From assembly GCA_945902915.1 (NCBI GenBank), contig CAMDNJ010000008.1:1-43146 (forward strand): DNA of 43,146 bases. The letters are read 5' to 3'. The notes below the pieces were generated by a model. The model saw only the letters and a program-made list of their open reading frames with translations. It was not told the origin of the DNA and did no database searches. Of the stretch, positions 1 to 8,376 are shown one piece after another (the first letter of the stretch is position 1; the number at the start of each line of letters is the position of its first letter). Source of the DNA: Crenothrix polyspora (lineage in GTDB: Bacteria; Pseudomonadota; Gammaproteobacteria; Methylococcales; Methylomonadaceae). Both the position numbers and the translations under genes were made by a program.

Positions 1-879
1 ATCTTTTGGTTCTTTGGTCATCCAGAAGTCTATATCATGATTTTGCCTACCTTTGGTGTGGCATCAACCATTATTCCTGTGTTTGCGCGTAAGCCTTTAT
101 TTGGTTATGCCTCTATGGTGTGGGCGACTGCTTCTATTGCCTTTCTTTCCTTTATCGTTTGGGCGCATCACATGTTTACGGTGGGTATGCCTATAGCGGG
201 TGAGTTGTACTTCATGTACGCCACTATGATTATTGCTGTGCCTACCGGCGTTAAAGTATTCAACTGGACAGCGACTATGTGGAAAGGTGCTATGACCTTT
301 GAAACACCGATGCTGTTTTCTATTGCCTTCGTAGTGTTATTTACTATGGGTGGTTTTACTGGCTTGATGATGGCTATTGCGCCGTCAGATTTTCAGTATC
401 ATGATACTTATTTTATTGTGGCTCATTTTCATTACACCTTAGTGCCTGCGTCTATTTTTATCTTGATGGCGGCCGGTTACTTTTGGCTGCCTAAATGGAC
501 CGGCCATATGTACAATGAAAAAATTGGTCAATTACATTTTTGGTTGTCTGCTATCTCGGTCAATATCTTGTTTTTTCCTCAGCACTTTTTAGGCTTAGCC
601 GGTATGCCACGTCGTATACCTGATTATGCCATCCAGTTTGCTGATTGGAATATGATTTCAAGTATCGGTGGCTTTATTTTTGGTGCCAGTCAGTTATTAT
701 TCTTATACCTCGTTTATGACACCATTAAAGGTGGCACAGGCGAAAAAGTAACGGATGAAGTATGGGAAGATGCGGCTAAGCACGGCTTGGAATGGACTTT
801 ACCGAGTCCTGTTCCTTATCATACTTGGTCGACACCGCCCGCCGCTGTGCCCACTGAGCATGTTTTAGATACTCACTAA
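1..879 (+). CDS. ctaD: Cytochrome c oxidase subunit I, C-terminal part (truncated by window edge)
   Basis: Catalytic subunit of an aa3-type heme-copper oxidase in the inner membrane, reducing O2 with electrons from cytochrome c and pumping protons. The frame is open from base 1, so the gene starts upstream of the window and about half of it is seen. The visible part starts at the HPEVY motif (CuB histidine and its cross-linked tyrosine). It continues with the WAHHMFTVG pair of CuB histidines, the K-channel stretch around PTGVKVFNW, and AHFHY, which supplies the heme a3 and heme a histidines. Several hydrophobic helices follow and the tail is soluble. No key residue is missing in the visible half. 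The downstream ctaG and ctaE genes confirm the operon. Identification is secure. Confidence 0.97.
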   Translation: MFWFFGHPEVYIMILPTFGVASTIIPVFARKPLFGYASMVWATASIAFLSFIVWAHHMFTVGMPIAGELYFMYATMIIAVPTGVKVFNWTATMWKGAMTFETPMLFSIAFVVLFTMGGFTGLMMAIAPSDFQYHDTYFIVAHFHYTLVPASIFILMAAGYFWLPKWTGHMYNEKIGQLHFWLSAISVNILFFPQHFLGLAGMPRRIPDYAIQFADWNMISSIGGFIFGASQLLFLYLVYDTIKGGTGEKVTDEVWEDAAKHGLEWTLPSPVPYHTWSTPPAAVPTEHVLDTH

Positions 880-929
880 ATAATGGGAATATACCTAGTC
901 TATTGTTAGGCTAGGTAGTCACTAATATC

Positions 930-1028
930 ATGACAATAAAAAATAAAAATTTATTAACGGCCGTTGTTTTAGTAGCTGTTGCTTTAATCGTTTATTTATT
1001 TGCGGTAGCTCAAGCGGTTTCACAATGA
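930..1028 (+). CDS. Small single-helix membrane protein between ctaD and ctaG (32 aa)
   Basis: ATG at 930 opens a 32-codon frame: a short basic N-terminus (MTIKNKN), one hydrophobic helix of about 20 residues, and a short tail ending AQAVSQ. Its TGA overlaps the ctaG start in an ATGA arrangement at 1025-1028, which points to translational coupling. Very small membrane proteins linked to cytochrome oxidase assembly sit at this place in other proteobacterial cta operons (family knowledge). No strong Shine-Dalgarno is visible upstream. The reading rests on position, coupling and the clear membrane helix. It could also be leader sequence that serves only to couple translation to ctaG. Confidence 0.55.
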   Translation: MTIKNKNLLTAVVLVAVALIVYLFAVAQAVSQ

Positions 1029-1576
1029 CTGATGAGCTTAGTAAAAAACATACTAAGCTAGTTCGTATATTGGTACTCGTTGCTGTGGCTATGTTTGGTT
1101 TCGGTTATGCCTTGGTGCCTATTTACGATGTCTTATGTGAATGGAAATGGATAGAACGTGATAGGCCTGATGATATCAAGCAAGTCTCAGAAGCGACTTA
1201 TAAAGTCGATATGGCTAGAGAAATCACCGTAGAATTTATCACTACCTTGAATGAATCTACGCCTATGGAGTTCCATCCTGAAGTCAAGCAAATAAAAGTT
1301 CATCCGGGTGAATATCATACCGTTAATTTTTATGCTGAAAATAAGGCGAATAAAGTCATGGTTTCTAGAGCGATTGCTAGTTTTTCGCCGGCTTTAACGA
1401 GCAGTTATTTTGAAAAGACGCAGTGTTTTTGTTTTTCAGAACAAACGTTTCAACCGAAAGAAATTAAGATAATGCCGATGCGCTTTGTTATTAATCCAGA
1501 TTTACCGGCAAGTTATAAAACGATTACCTTGTCATACACATTTTTTGATAATACTGAAAAATCAGTCAATAAATAA
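1025..1576 (+). CDS. ctaG: Cytochrome c oxidase assembly protein CtaG (Cox11 family)
   Basis: Copper chaperone that delivers copper to the CuB site of subunit I. At 183 residues it has the usual family length. There is one N-terminal membrane helix (about residues 12-32), then a periplasmic beta-rich domain with the diagnostic copper-binding motif CFCF inside KTQCFCFSEQ. The pattern FNPxxxxVxPGE around KVHPGE, and the FxPxE before the final strands, fit Cox11. It starts in an ATGA overlap with the upstream 32-residue peptide and is followed 11 bases later by ctaE, so it is part of the same transcript. The two motif cysteines are present, so it should be functional. Confidence 0.96.
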   Translation: MTDELSKKHTKLVRILVLVAVAMFGFGYALVPIYDVLCEWKWIERDRPDDIKQVSEATYKVDMAREITVEFITTLNESTPMEFHPEVKQIKVHPGEYHTVNFYAENKANKVMVSRAIASFSPALTSSYFEKTQCFCFSEQTFQPKEIKIMPMRFVINPDLPASYKTITLSYTFFDNTEKSVNK

Positions 1577-1587
1577 AGGGGACGCTG

Positions 1588-2439
1588 ATGTCTACAAATA
1601 CTGCTTATTACATTCCACATAAAGCAACCTGGCCGGTTATTGGTACGGCAGGTTTAATGACTATGCTGGCGGGTTTTGCAAATTATTTAAATGGTTCATC
1701 TATTGGACCTACTATGATGGTGATAGGCTTGCTTATTTTTATCGTCATGTTAGTAGGTTGGTTTACCTTGCAAGCCAAAGAAAGTGAGTCCGGTATGTAT
1801 AACCATGGCGTAGGTATTTCCTATCGTATGGGCATGATGTGGTTTATCTTTTCGGAAATCATCTTTTTCGCGGTGTTCTTTGGCACCTTATGGTACACAC
1901 GTAATTTGTCTGTGCCTTGGTTGGGCGAAGGCGCAACCAAAGAGATATTACATTCTGCTTATCAAGCGACTTGGCCTACTAATGGTCCGGGTAATGTCGG
2001 TGGTCATTATGAGCCTATGGGCGCTTGGGGCTTACCCTTTTTAAATACCTTGCTGCTGTTAACAAGTGGTGTGACTTGTACTTGGGCACATCATGGTCTA
2101 TTGGCTAATAATAGAGATCAGTTGATTAAAGGTTTGGCTGCAACGGTTTTATTAGGATTTTTATTCGTTACCTTTCAGGCTATCGAATATCATGAAGCCT
2201 ATACAGAAATGGGCTTGACCTTGGGGTCAGGTATCTATGGTTCTACGTTCTTTATGCTCACTGGCTTTCATGGCTTCCATGTTTGTGTTGGTGCCATTAT
2301 TTTAAGCGTAGTGTTATTTCGTAGCGCTAAAGGACACTTTAAACCTGAAAATCATTTCGCTTTTGAAGCGGCTGCTTGGTATTGGCATTTTGTTGACGTG
2401 GTTTGGTTGGGTTTATTTATATTTGTATATTTGATGTAA
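1588..2439 (+). CDS. ctaE: Cytochrome c oxidase subunit III
   Basis: Seven-helix integral membrane subunit of the aa3 oxidase that stabilises subunit I and helps proton uptake. At 283 residues it matches proteobacterial CoxC/CtaE. Family features seen are the N-terminal YYIPHKATWPV segment, SEIIFFAVFFGTLWY, the conserved EYHEAY stretch (about residues 201-206), TGFHGFHV, and the closing AAWYWHFVDVVWLGLF. The ATG is preceded by a good ribosome-binding site (AAGGGGA, 8 bases away). It is the last gene of this part of the operon, followed directly by a strong bidirectional terminator. Confidence 0.97.
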   Translation: MSTNTAYYIPHKATWPVIGTAGLMTMLAGFANYLNGSSIGPTMMVIGLLIFIVMLVGWFTLQAKESESGMYNHGVGISYRMGMMWFIFSEIIFFAVFFGTLWYTRNLSVPWLGEGATKEILHSAYQATWPTNGPGNVGGHYEPMGAWGLPFLNTLLLLTSGVTCTWAHHGLLANNRDQLIKGLAATVLLGFLFVTFQAIEYHEAYTEMGLTLGSGIYGSTFFMLTGFHGFHVCVGAIILSVVLFRSAKGHFKPENHFAFEAAAWYWHFVDVVWLGLFIFVYLM

Positions 2440-2450
2440 GTGACTTAGTC

Positions 2451-2488
2451 AAAAAAAGCGCGGACTTAACAGTCCGCGCTTTTTTTTT
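2451..2488. terminator. Bidirectional rho-independent terminator after ctaE
   Basis: A perfect 16-bp inverted repeat (2451-2466 and 2471-2486) with a TAAC loop. The GC-rich core is GCGCGGACT and it is flanked by an A-tract on one side and a T-tract on the other. The symmetric tracts let it terminate ctaE on the plus strand and the DUF2909 gene on the minus strand. Confidence 0.93.
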
Positions 2489-2550
2489 GTCACGATGATT
2501 GGGCTAGCGAGTGGCGGCTGGCAAACTAAGGGTAAGTGTAGGGATGTCTT

Positions 2551-2808
2551 TTATTTAAGCCGCTCAGTTTGAACGGGTTTATGCATCTGCATACCTTCAC
2601 CTAAGCCATGTGGTTCAAAAATACCCGTAGCGACGGCGATAAAAAGAAAAATAAATAACAGCATAGAAAGTCCAATACGAAAGGTCAGGTCTCTCAGGGT
2701 TTTTTGGGATTGATCTCCGGCTTTTCGATTAACGAGGTGATACAAGGCAGAACCGAGGCTGATAAGTATCAGAATAAAGGCAATGATGATGAGGCTTTTA
2801 ATAATCAT
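2551..2808 (-). CDS. DUF2909 family twin-helix membrane protein
   Basis: 85 residues with two membrane helices (about 4-26 and 46-66) around a basic loop, ending in a short soluble tail. The SLGSALYxLV stretch after helix 1 and the LTxRIGLSMLLFIFLF segment match the DUF2909 family, which is usually encoded opposite the ctaE/surf1 junction in gammaproteobacteria. The function is unknown; the location suggests a role in oxidase biogenesis (inference). It converges on ctaE and shares the bidirectional terminator at 2451-2488. Confidence 0.85.
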   Translation of the reverse strand: MIIKSLIIIAFILILISLGSALYHLVNRKAGDQSQKTLRDLTFRIGLSMLLFIFLFIAVATGIFEPHGLGEGMQMHKPVQTERLK

Positions 2809-2910
2809 GATAGAGTTAGGGTGGGTGGCAAGATGGTTTCTATTCTCGTTTAATAATGAGTTTGTGCCAATAGCTAAATTTAATAATGCCAGCTTATTTA
2901 AAAAGATACT

Positions 2911-3627
2911 GTGATGAGATTTGAGAAAGTGCCTACCTTGGCTTATTTGCTATTGTTAGTGTTGTTATGTTCGTTGGGAGTTTGGCAATTAGGTCGTGCA
3001 CAAGAAAAGCGTTTATTTCTTAAGCAGCAAGAACTAGGCGCAGCTTCTGCTGAAATTATAATCTTATCGAATCATACCGATATTAAGGCCGATGAGCTTA
3101 GGTATAAAAAAACACAGGTCACAGGGCAGTATGATACAGCGCATCAATTCCTAATCGACAATCAAGTTAGTGCTGGGAAAGTGGGTTATTTTGTTTTAAC
3201 GCCCTTTATTGTGCAAGGTGGAGCTACTGGTGTTTTAGTCAACAGAGGCTGGGTGCCTTTAAACCTTGATAGAACGGTTTTGCCTGAGGTCGAGCTCAAG
3301 GATGAATCTACTGTGGTTAATGGCCGGATAAATCATTTTCCTAGTGTAGGACTAAAATTAGCTGGCGCTGAAATACCGACGGATAGTTGGCCGGCTGTCT
3401 TGCAAGTGGTTGATGTAGATGTTTTAGCAAAGAAATTGACCTACCCTTTAATGCCCTTTCAAATAGAATTGGCTAAAGACCAGCCGGCTGGTTTTAAAAG
3501 GGACTGGCAAGCAACGACTATCATGTTGCCTGAACAACACATCGCTTATGCTATACAATGGTTTGCATTGGCAGTAACACTCACAATACTATTTATTGGC
3601 TATAGCTTTAAAAAAAATGATAAATAA
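2911..3627 (+). CDS. surf1: SURF1 family cytochrome oxidase biogenesis protein
   Basis: SURF1/Shy1 family membrane protein that aids insertion of heme a into subunit I. It has one N-terminal helix (about residues 10-27) followed by the GVWQLGRAxEK motif. A large periplasmic domain has FLIDNQVSAGKVGYFVLTPF and VNRGWVP, and a C-terminal helix follows HIAYAIQWFALA. All of these are family hallmarks. The 238-residue length is normal. The start may be GTG at 2911 or the adjacent ATG at 2914; neither has a strong ribosome-binding site. The 3' end overlaps the next gene by 11 bases, so the two are probably translationally coupled. Confidence 0.95.
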   Translation: MMRFEKVPTLAYLLLLVLLCSLGVWQLGRAQEKRLFLKQQELGAASAEIIILSNHTDIKADELRYKKTQVTGQYDTAHQFLIDNQVSAGKVGYFVLTPFIVQGGATGVLVNRGWVPLNLDRTVLPEVELKDESTVVNGRINHFPSVGLKLAGAEIPTDSWPAVLQVVDVDVLAKKLTYPLMPFQIELAKDQPAGFKRDWQATTIMLPEQHIAYAIQWFALAVTLTILFIGYSFKKNDK

Positions 3628-4360
3628 ACAACAAAAGAAAAATCAATTATTGATTTTGGCGATCTTTGCTTTAACTATTATCCCTTTTTTAATCGCGTGG
3701 GGATTAGAGAAGTATCCTGGATTAGTAAAGGGCACGACCAATAGTGGGCAGCTCATTATTCCCCCTGTCACTACCGAACGCTCTGATTTTAGCGGCTTCG
3801 ATACCTTTTCATCTAAAAACCTAGGAGAGCTTGCTGGGCACTGGTTGATAGTCAATATCATTCCAGAAACGGCTTGTAATGAAATCTGTCTTGAAGCATT
3901 ACTTAAAAGTAAGCAATTAAGACTGATGTTAAATAAGGAGTTACCGCGCACACGACGAGTTGTTGTGGTCTTTAAAGACTCGGCTAGCGCTACAGCAAAT
4001 CAATGGTGGTTAAAAGATACCTTACTGTCGAGATTGCACCGTACCAAAAATCCAGCCGATGATGCTTTATTTTTGAGTTTACTGCGTGAAGAAAACAAGC
4101 TAGATGATGCGTTGATAGAAAGATTAATTGGCGCTGATGATAAAGAGTTCGCACTTAACTCGGATTTGATCAGGGTTAAGCCTAGTCTAGAATTGCTTAA
4201 AAAATTGACTGACATCAGGCAGGGCAAGGCACTATCAGATGGATTATTATTTTTAATGGATCCTCTGGGTAATTTAATGATGCAATATGATTCAGGGTTT
4301 AATACTTACAAAGTAAAAGATGATCTTATGCATTTACTTAAAATTTCACAAATTGGATAG
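3617..4360 (+). CDS. Oxidase-associated membrane protein with Sco-like CxxxC motif
   Basis: 247 residues from ATG 3617, overlapping surf1. An N-terminal helix (about residues 12-29) is followed by a periplasmic domain with a thioredoxin/Sco-like look: the HWLIVNIIPETACNEIC stretch carries a CxxxC pair, and the end reads FLMDPLGNLMMQYDSGF. Proteins of this type sit between surf1 and ctaA in many gammaproteobacterial cta operons, usually annotated as hypothetical transmembrane proteins. By position and the cysteine pair it may act as a thiol or copper chaperone for the CuA or CuB site (inference). A true Sco histidine is not evident. An in-frame upstream start at 3596 is less likely. Confidence 0.8.
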   Translation: MINKQQKKNQLLILAIFALTIIPFLIAWGLEKYPGLVKGTTNSGQLIIPPVTTERSDFSGFDTFSSKNLGELAGHWLIVNIIPETACNEICLEALLKSKQLRLMLNKELPRTRRVVVVFKDSASATANQWWLKDTLLSRLHRTKNPADDALFLSLLREENKLDDALIERLIGADDKEFALNSDLIRVKPSLELLKKLTDIRQGKALSDGLLFLMDPLGNLMMQYDSGFNTYKVKDDLMHLLKISQIG

Positions 4361-6291
4361 TGGCACACATGTTTAGAAAATTAACAGTATTTGGCGTTGT
4401 TTTAACGCTAATAATTATACTCCTAGGTTCATATGCTCGCTTATCGGGCGTTGATTTATCGCTATCTTCGCCAGTGCTCGCCTTATTAAAAGACAATGTT
4501 CATGTAGCGCTATCGTCTACAGCGGGTTTTTTGGCTTTGCTATTGTGTTTATGGTCATGGCGTCAACAGCCACGTAAAACAGCCGAGATAACGACAGCAC
4601 TTGCGATAATTGTAATTATAGGCTTACAGTCAGCTTTAGGTGTTTTGGCGGCCGCCATAAGTGTCATGCCTATTGTTATCACAACACAGGTGTTGTTGAG
4701 TATGCTGGTTTTTGGTCTGTACTTCGGACTCTATTTGCGCAGTAATTCTGCATTAACAGGCGTACTAATCAAGCAGCGTAACGGACTGGGGTTCTTCGCT
4801 CAGCTGTCTCTGCTAGTGTTATTGCTAGAGATTATATTGGGTGTCTGGGTTAACGCTAATCATGCGGCTTTAGCTTGTAGCACTTTTCCGCAATGCAATG
4901 GATCATGGTGGCCTAAAGCGGATTATCAAAGTGCCTTAAATTTGTTTAACGGTTTATACACCGGTTATACGGGCGTTATTTCCTTCGATGCTCAAGTAGC
5001 AGCTAATTGGCTGCATAGAATTGGTGCCTTGCTGTGCTTTGCATTATTGAGTGTGCTGATGTTCAGTGCAACAGCGACTCACTCTACAAAGCCAGTAAAA
5101 ACCGCGGGTATGTGGTTAGGCGTTTTGCTATTTTTGCAAATAGGGCTGGGAATTTTAGCTGTTAAGCTCAATATGCCGCTATGGCTTGCAGTCGCTCATC
5201 ATCTAGTTGCTGCATTGTTGATGCTACCTTTGATTGCGATCAGTTTTTATAGTCGCTATGGCTTTGAGAAAAAACAAGCGCCGATTATTAGTGTTGATCT
5301 AAAGTCAGAATTGGTTACACCTTCACTTCCAGTAGCGCTTGCAGAAGAAATCTATGTTGAGTTGTCGGCTGAATCGCTCTATGTACGCCTTAAATCGCAG
5401 TTAAAACGCACCCGTTCTGGTCTTAATAATATTTTAGCGAGTCTGCCTATCGGTCAGCATGACATTAACGATGATTTACTGGAAGAAATTGAAGCCAGCT
5501 TAATCATGGCTGATGTGGGTGTCGATGCAACTACAGACATCATCAGGCATTTGACGAAACGTGTTGAACGACATCAATTAAGCGATGGTTTAGCGTTATC
5601 AATGGCTTTAAAGGAAGAATTACTGGCCATACTTCAGCCTTGTAATACTCCGCTACATATACCGAAACAAGAGACACCCTTTGTGATATTGGTGGTTGGT
5701 GTAAATGGGGCAGGGAAGACAACTACTATTGGCAAATTAGCTAAACGCCTACAAGCACAAGGACATAGTGTTATGTTAGCCGCTGGAGATACCTTTAGAG
5801 CGGCCGCTGTTGAGCAATTACAAGTCTGGGGTGAGCGCAATAATATTCAAGTAGTCGCTCAGCATACGGGTGCTGATTCAGCATCGGTTATTTATGATGC
5901 TTTGCAATCTGCACAAGCAAAAGGCATTGATGTGTTAATTGCTGATACTGCCGGTCGATTACATACCAAGTCTCATTTGATGGATGAGCTAAAGAAGGTG
6001 AAGCGGATTATGAGCAAGTTAGATATTGCTGCGCCTCATGAAGTCTTGTTGGTCTTGGATGCAGGCACAGGTCAAAATGCATTGTCGCAAGCTAAATTAT
6101 TTAATGAAACAGTTGCCTTAACTGGCTTAGTATTGACCAAGCTAGATGGCACTGCAAAAGGGGGCGTTATTTTTGCCTTAGCTAAACATACCGGTATCCC
6201 CATAAGATTTATTGGTATAGGTGAGGGTATTGATGATTTACATGATTTTAATGCCGAACAGTTTGTTGATGCTCTATTCGTAAAGGACTAA
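4360..6291 (+). CDS. ftsY: Fusion protein: heme a synthase-like (CtaA/Cox15) domain + SRP receptor FtsY
   Basis: One uninterrupted 643-codon frame. Residues ~1-300 form a CtaA/Cox15-like eight-helix membrane domain. Its second half keeps the cysteine pair ACSTFPQCNG (173-179), NWLHR (H219) and VAHH (H280/281). In the first half the usual cysteine loop is missing, the ExxH motif reads DNVH (D45, H48), and the second histidine position is Q110. Residues ~305-342 are a partly acidic linker. Residues ~343-643 are a full FtsY NG domain: helical N domain, P-loop GVNGAGKTTT (447-456), DTFRAAA, DTAGR, TKLDGTAKGG and GIGEGIDDL. FtsY normally docks ribosome-SRP complexes at the membrane through an acidic A domain, which is absent here. 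The gene starts at GTG 4360 (overlapping the previous stop) or ATG 4369, and ftsE follows after 3 bases. An internal TTG start near 5362 for a free FtsY cannot be excluded. Confidence 0.93.
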   Translation: MAHMFRKLTVFGVVLTLIIILLGSYARLSGVDLSLSSPVLALLKDNVHVALSSTAGFLALLLCLWSWRQQPRKTAEITTALAIIVIIGLQSALGVLAAAISVMPIVITTQVLLSMLVFGLYFGLYLRSNSALTGVLIKQRNGLGFFAQLSLLVLLLEIILGVWVNANHAALACSTFPQCNGSWWPKADYQSALNLFNGLYTGYTGVISFDAQVAANWLHRIGALLCFALLSVLMFSATATHSTKPVKTAGMWLGVLLFLQIGLGILAVKLNMPLWLAVAHHLVAALLMLPLIAISFYSRYGFEKKQAPIISVDLKSELVTPSLPVALAEEIYVELSAESLYVRLKSQLKRTRSGLNNILASLPIGQHDINDDLLEEIEASLIMADVGVDATTDIIRHLTKRVERHQLSDGLALSMALKEELLAILQPCNTPLHIPKQETPFVILVVGVNGAGKTTTIGKLAKRLQAQGHSVMLAAGDTFRAAAVEQLQVWGERNNIQVVAQHTGADSASVIYDALQSAQAKGIDVLIADTAGRLHTKSHLMDELKKVKRIMSKLDIAAPHEVLLVLDAGTGQNALSQAKLFNETVALTGLVLTKLDGTAKGGVIFALAKHTGIPIRFIGIGEGIDDLHDFNAEQFVDALFVKD

Positions 6292-6294
6292 AGC

Positions 6295-6951
6295 ATGATT
6301 AATTTTGACGCAGTTACTATGCGCTATCCAGAAACTGGAGACGTATTACGTAATGTTAGTTTCCATCTGCGGAAAGGAGAGATCGCCTTTCTGACAGGTC
6401 ATTCAGGTGCTGGAAAAAGTACCCTGTTGAGATTAATTACATTAATGGAGCGTAGTAGTAGGGGGCGCATCATTTTGGATGAACAGGATATTGAGCTTGC
6501 TAAAGAACATCATTTGCCCTTTATTAGAAGAAAAATGGGGGTTATATATCAAGATTATAAGTTACTTTATGATAGAACTGTTTTTGATAATATAGCACTA
6601 CCTTTAGTTATTGCAGGCTATGGGCATCATGAAGTTGCTCGAAGAGTACGAGCAGCATTAGACAAAGTTAATTTGACCGGAAAAGAGAAAAAATATCCAT
6701 TAGCTTTGTCAGGAGGAGAGCAGCAGCGAGTAGGCATTGCAAGAGCTGTAGTAAATAAACCACCTATTATTATAGCCGATGAGCCGACAGGAAATTTAGA
6801 TCCCGAATTGTCTGCTGAAATAATGATTTTGTTTGAGCAATTTCAGCAGGTTGGAGTTACAGTTTTGATTGCCTCCCATGATATTTCTTTGATTACTCAG
6901 CTAAATCATCGCGTATTAAAGTTGGATCATGGTCAATTAGTTACGAGTTAA
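6295..6951 (+). CDS. ftsE: Cell division ATP-binding protein FtsE
   Basis: Cytoplasmic ABC-type ATPase that pairs with FtsX at the division septum to control amidase activators and the Z-ring. The 218 residues contain Walker A GHSGAGKST (35-43), a Q-loop in YQDYKLL, the signature LSGGEQQR, and Walker B IIADEPTGNLD followed by the H-loop histidine in ASHD. The N-terminal MINFDAVTMRYP is typical FtsE. It starts 3 bases after the upstream ftsY fusion and is followed by ftsX after 3 bases, giving the classic ftsY-ftsE-ftsX order. Confidence 0.97.
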   Translation: MINFDAVTMRYPETGDVLRNVSFHLRKGEIAFLTGHSGAGKSTLLRLITLMERSSRGRIILDEQDIELAKEHHLPFIRRKMGVIYQDYKLLYDRTVFDNIALPLVIAGYGHHEVARRVRAALDKVNLTGKEKKYPLALSGGEQQRVGIARAVVNKPPIIIADEPTGNLDPELSAEIMILFEQFQQVGVTVLIASHDISLITQLNHRVLKLDHGQLVTS

Positions 6952-6954
6952 GAG

Positions 6955-7995
6955 ATGAAATACAGGAAAAATAATCAAAATAGGAAAAATGTACAGCAAA
7001 GTTCTTTAAAGCAGAATAAGAGGCAGACAAAAATAGCTGGAGGTGATTATTTTGATAAATTTAAAGCATACAGAGATTTACATGCTCACGCGTTATTTTC
7101 AAGTTTGGGTCGTATGGTTGCAGCCCCCTTTAATTCGATCATGACAATATCTGTACTCGCTATTGCTATTTCATTTGTGAGTGGTTTTTATATTTTAACG
7201 ATCAATATTCAACAGTTATCTGGGCAATTAGAAGCTAGTAATCAAATGTCATTATTCCTGCGAGATGATGTTTCTGAGGTACATGCTAACAAATTAGCTG
7301 AAAGCATAAAGCAAAATAGTAATGTTGAAAACGTTAAAGTAATCACAAAAGAAGAGGCCGCAGCAGAGTTTCAAAAATACAGCGGTTTTGGGGCTGCTAT
7401 TAATGAGCTAGAAAAGAACCCACTGCCTATCGTTTTACAAGTTCTACCTAAAAAAAGTTTGGAAGATAAGCAGGGTTTGGAAAATCTGCAAAAAGAGTTT
7501 CAGCAAGTTCCTGAAGTTGATGTGGCTCAGATGGACTTGCAATGGATTGAGAGATTACAGTCCATTATAAGCATGGTGAAGTTATTCGCTAGTATATTAA
7601 ATATATTATTGGGCGTTGCAGTATTGCTAATCATCGGAAATACTGTACGTATAGAATTACATAATCGTCGAGATGAAATTGTCATTGAAAAGTTGGTTGG
7701 AGCTACAAATTCGTTTATAAGGCGACCATTTTTATATGCCGGTTTTTGGATAGGATTTATTTCTGGTATATCAGCATGGTTCATAGTAACGGTGTTGATG
7801 CTAATTTTAAGAAATGCAGTAGAAAAGCTCTCAAGTTTTTATGGCGGTAGCTTTCATTTGTTATTTATGAGCGCAACAGATACATTGGCGTTAATAGCGA
7901 TTTCATCGCTACTTGGCGTCATATCGTCTTGGGCAGTGCTTAGTTATTATATGCATACTACTAAGTTAAAGCGGCGTAATCTCTTGCATTTTTAA
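6955..7995 (+). CDS. ftsX: Cell division protein FtsX
   Basis: Permease-like partner of FtsE in the inner membrane. At 346 residues it is of normal gammaproteobacterial length. It has a basic, Asn/Gln/Lys-rich cytoplasmic N-terminus (~1-50), helix 1 (~62-84), and a periplasmic domain (~85-205) with MSLFLRDDVS and ITKEEAAAEF, typical of FtsX. Three further helices are clustered in the C-terminal half, with the conserved IGNTVRIELHNRRDEIVIEKLVGATNSFIRRPFL region split by helix borders. The ATG follows the ftsE stop by 3 bases, with a short GAG just before it. Confidence 0.95.
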   Translation: MKYRKNNQNRKNVQQSSLKQNKRQTKIAGGDYFDKFKAYRDLHAHALFSSLGRMVAAPFNSIMTISVLAIAISFVSGFYILTINIQQLSGQLEASNQMSLFLRDDVSEVHANKLAESIKQNSNVENVKVITKEEAAAEFQKYSGFGAAINELEKNPLPIVLQVLPKKSLEDKQGLENLQKEFQQVPEVDVAQMDLQWIERLQSIISMVKLFASILNILLGVAVLLIIGNTVRIELHNRRDEIVIEKLVGATNSFIRRPFLYAGFWIGFISGISAWFIVTVLMLILRNAVEKLSSFYGGSFHLLFMSATDTLALIAISSLLGVISSWAVLSYYMHTTKLKRRNLLHF

Positions 7996-8063
7996 TGTTC
8001 AAGTTTACTGGAGTCTGCTTGTCCCCCGAGTTTTTTTTTTGAACTTCATAACTAATTAGAAAT

Positions 8064-8294
8064 AACTAAGCTTAGTTGTTTCAGGTTTTACTACGACTTC
8101 ATAATAACAGCGCGACCTAAATACGCTTAGGACGTTATAGTCATGGCCTCTAGCAAAAGCGTGTATAAGTTGAAAAACTCACTCACTCTTTGAAGGTTAA
8201 TAATACAAGGCAATGCTTGTAGTTGAGTGTTAAGCGCATAAGTTTCAATGTGTATAGATAAATCAACTGCCTAGATTGCCTAGATTGCTTAGAT
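8064..8294. repeat. Palindrome and 9-bp tandem repeat in the ftsX-rpoH gap
   Basis: The 439-bp gap between ftsX and rpoH holds no gene. It contains a perfect 14-bp palindrome (8064-8077, AACTAAG/CTTAGTT). It also has three tandem 9-bp units TGC(C/T)TAGAT at 8268-8294. A T-tract at 8031-8040 after ftsX lacks a strong stem, so a terminator there is doubtful. The rest is AT-rich leader and promoter DNA. Confidence 0.6.
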
Positions 8295-8376
8295 ATCAAG
8301 TATCAAAGTATATATAAGTTATAACTGACTTAATTAGTTGCAAGAATAACAAATTGAAAAGTAGATATTAAATTTA

